DNA from: Lutibacter sp. A64
Lineage (GTDB): Bacteria > Bacteroidota > Bacteroidia > Flavobacteriales > Flavobacteriaceae
Length of the DNA: 64,000 bases
Reading direction: 5' to 3'
Assembly (NCBI RefSeq): GCF_022429565.1
Contig: NZ_CP092487.1
Span: forward strand, 2,746,001-2,810,000
The translations under genes were made by a program, and so were the position numbers. Each line of letters begins with the position of its first letter. The stretch's first letter is position 1. Below are positions 63,995-64,000 of the stretch, piece after piece. The notes under the pieces were generated by a model. It did no database searches. It had not been told where the DNA came from and worked only from the letters and a program-made list of their open reading frames with translations.

Positions 63995-64000
63995 ACTTAT

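Overview
This is a 64 kb AT-rich chromosomal segment of a member of the Bacteroidota, almost certainly a Flavobacteriaceae species; the genus cannot be fixed from the sequence alone. The evidence is: lineage-typical families (IPExxxVDY protein, DUF4270, DUF4271, DUF4296, PorZ with a type IX secretion C-terminal domain, SusC-like plug receptor, Bat operon), almost no Shine-Dalgarno sequences, and many genes preceded by the Bacteroidota -7 promoter element TAnnTTTG. Short GTCATTCC-type hairpin repeats common in flavobacterial spacers are also present. No rRNA, tRNA, CRISPR array, intact prophage or intact insertion sequence was found.

Layout. 1-3.6 kb: partial membrane-bound DUF457-type hydrolase, sufS, RNase HI and purN. 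3.8-8.1 kb: acpP-fabF-rnc, then an IPExxxVDY gene and pyk. 8.1-17.6 kb: DUF2891 lipoprotein with an M28 membrane peptidase, a Tat-type alkaline phosphatase, metG and tex. 17.6-25.5 kb (minus strand): porZ-recO-TonB receptor, and a LytTR regulator with its LytS-like kinase. 25.6-33.6 kb: penicillin-binding protein 1C and a giant alpha-2-macroglobulin lipoprotein. 33.7-42.1 kb: plsC-hemolysin III, a GlsB-like protein, trpS-DUF418-GNAT, tyrS, CPBP protease and a K+/H+ antiporter. 42.3-47.4 kb: an extended SDR, the operon GT2-pyrC-DUF4296, and DUF4271-hemD. 47.5-55.4 kb: panC-panD-flippase-like-radA divergent from a half-length starch synthase-DUF4270-glmS unit. 58.2-64 kb: batA-batB-batC-batD-batE (minus strand).

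Most of the window is ordinary core genome. The one accessory patch lies between glmS and batE (about 55.4-58.2 kb). It holds a small two-helix membrane protein, a PD-(D/E)XK nuclease-like protein with a DUF5655-type C-terminus, and the 3' end of a decayed group II intron. The intron remnant keeps a foldable domain V and domain VI but carries stop codons and a 51-bp in-frame insertion in its maturase. A 24-bp direct repeat (22/24 identical) brackets the nuclease and the intron scrap. A second scar is inside the Bat operon: the C-terminal 45 codons of a four-helix-bundle (23S rRNA intervening-sequence type) protein sit between batA and batB, cut off at a GTCATTCC repeat.

Functional themes: cell-envelope building and defence (pbpC with alpha-2-macroglobulin, glmS, plsC, Bat proteins), type IX secretion (porZ), cofactor and nucleotide synthesis (panC, panD, hemD, pyrC, purN, sufS) and translation (metG, trpS, tyrS). 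I did not find a convincing wholly new system. The best candidates for follow-up are the nuclease patch, the conserved half-length GT5 protein next to glmS, and the dihydroorotase with an altered metal-binding motif.
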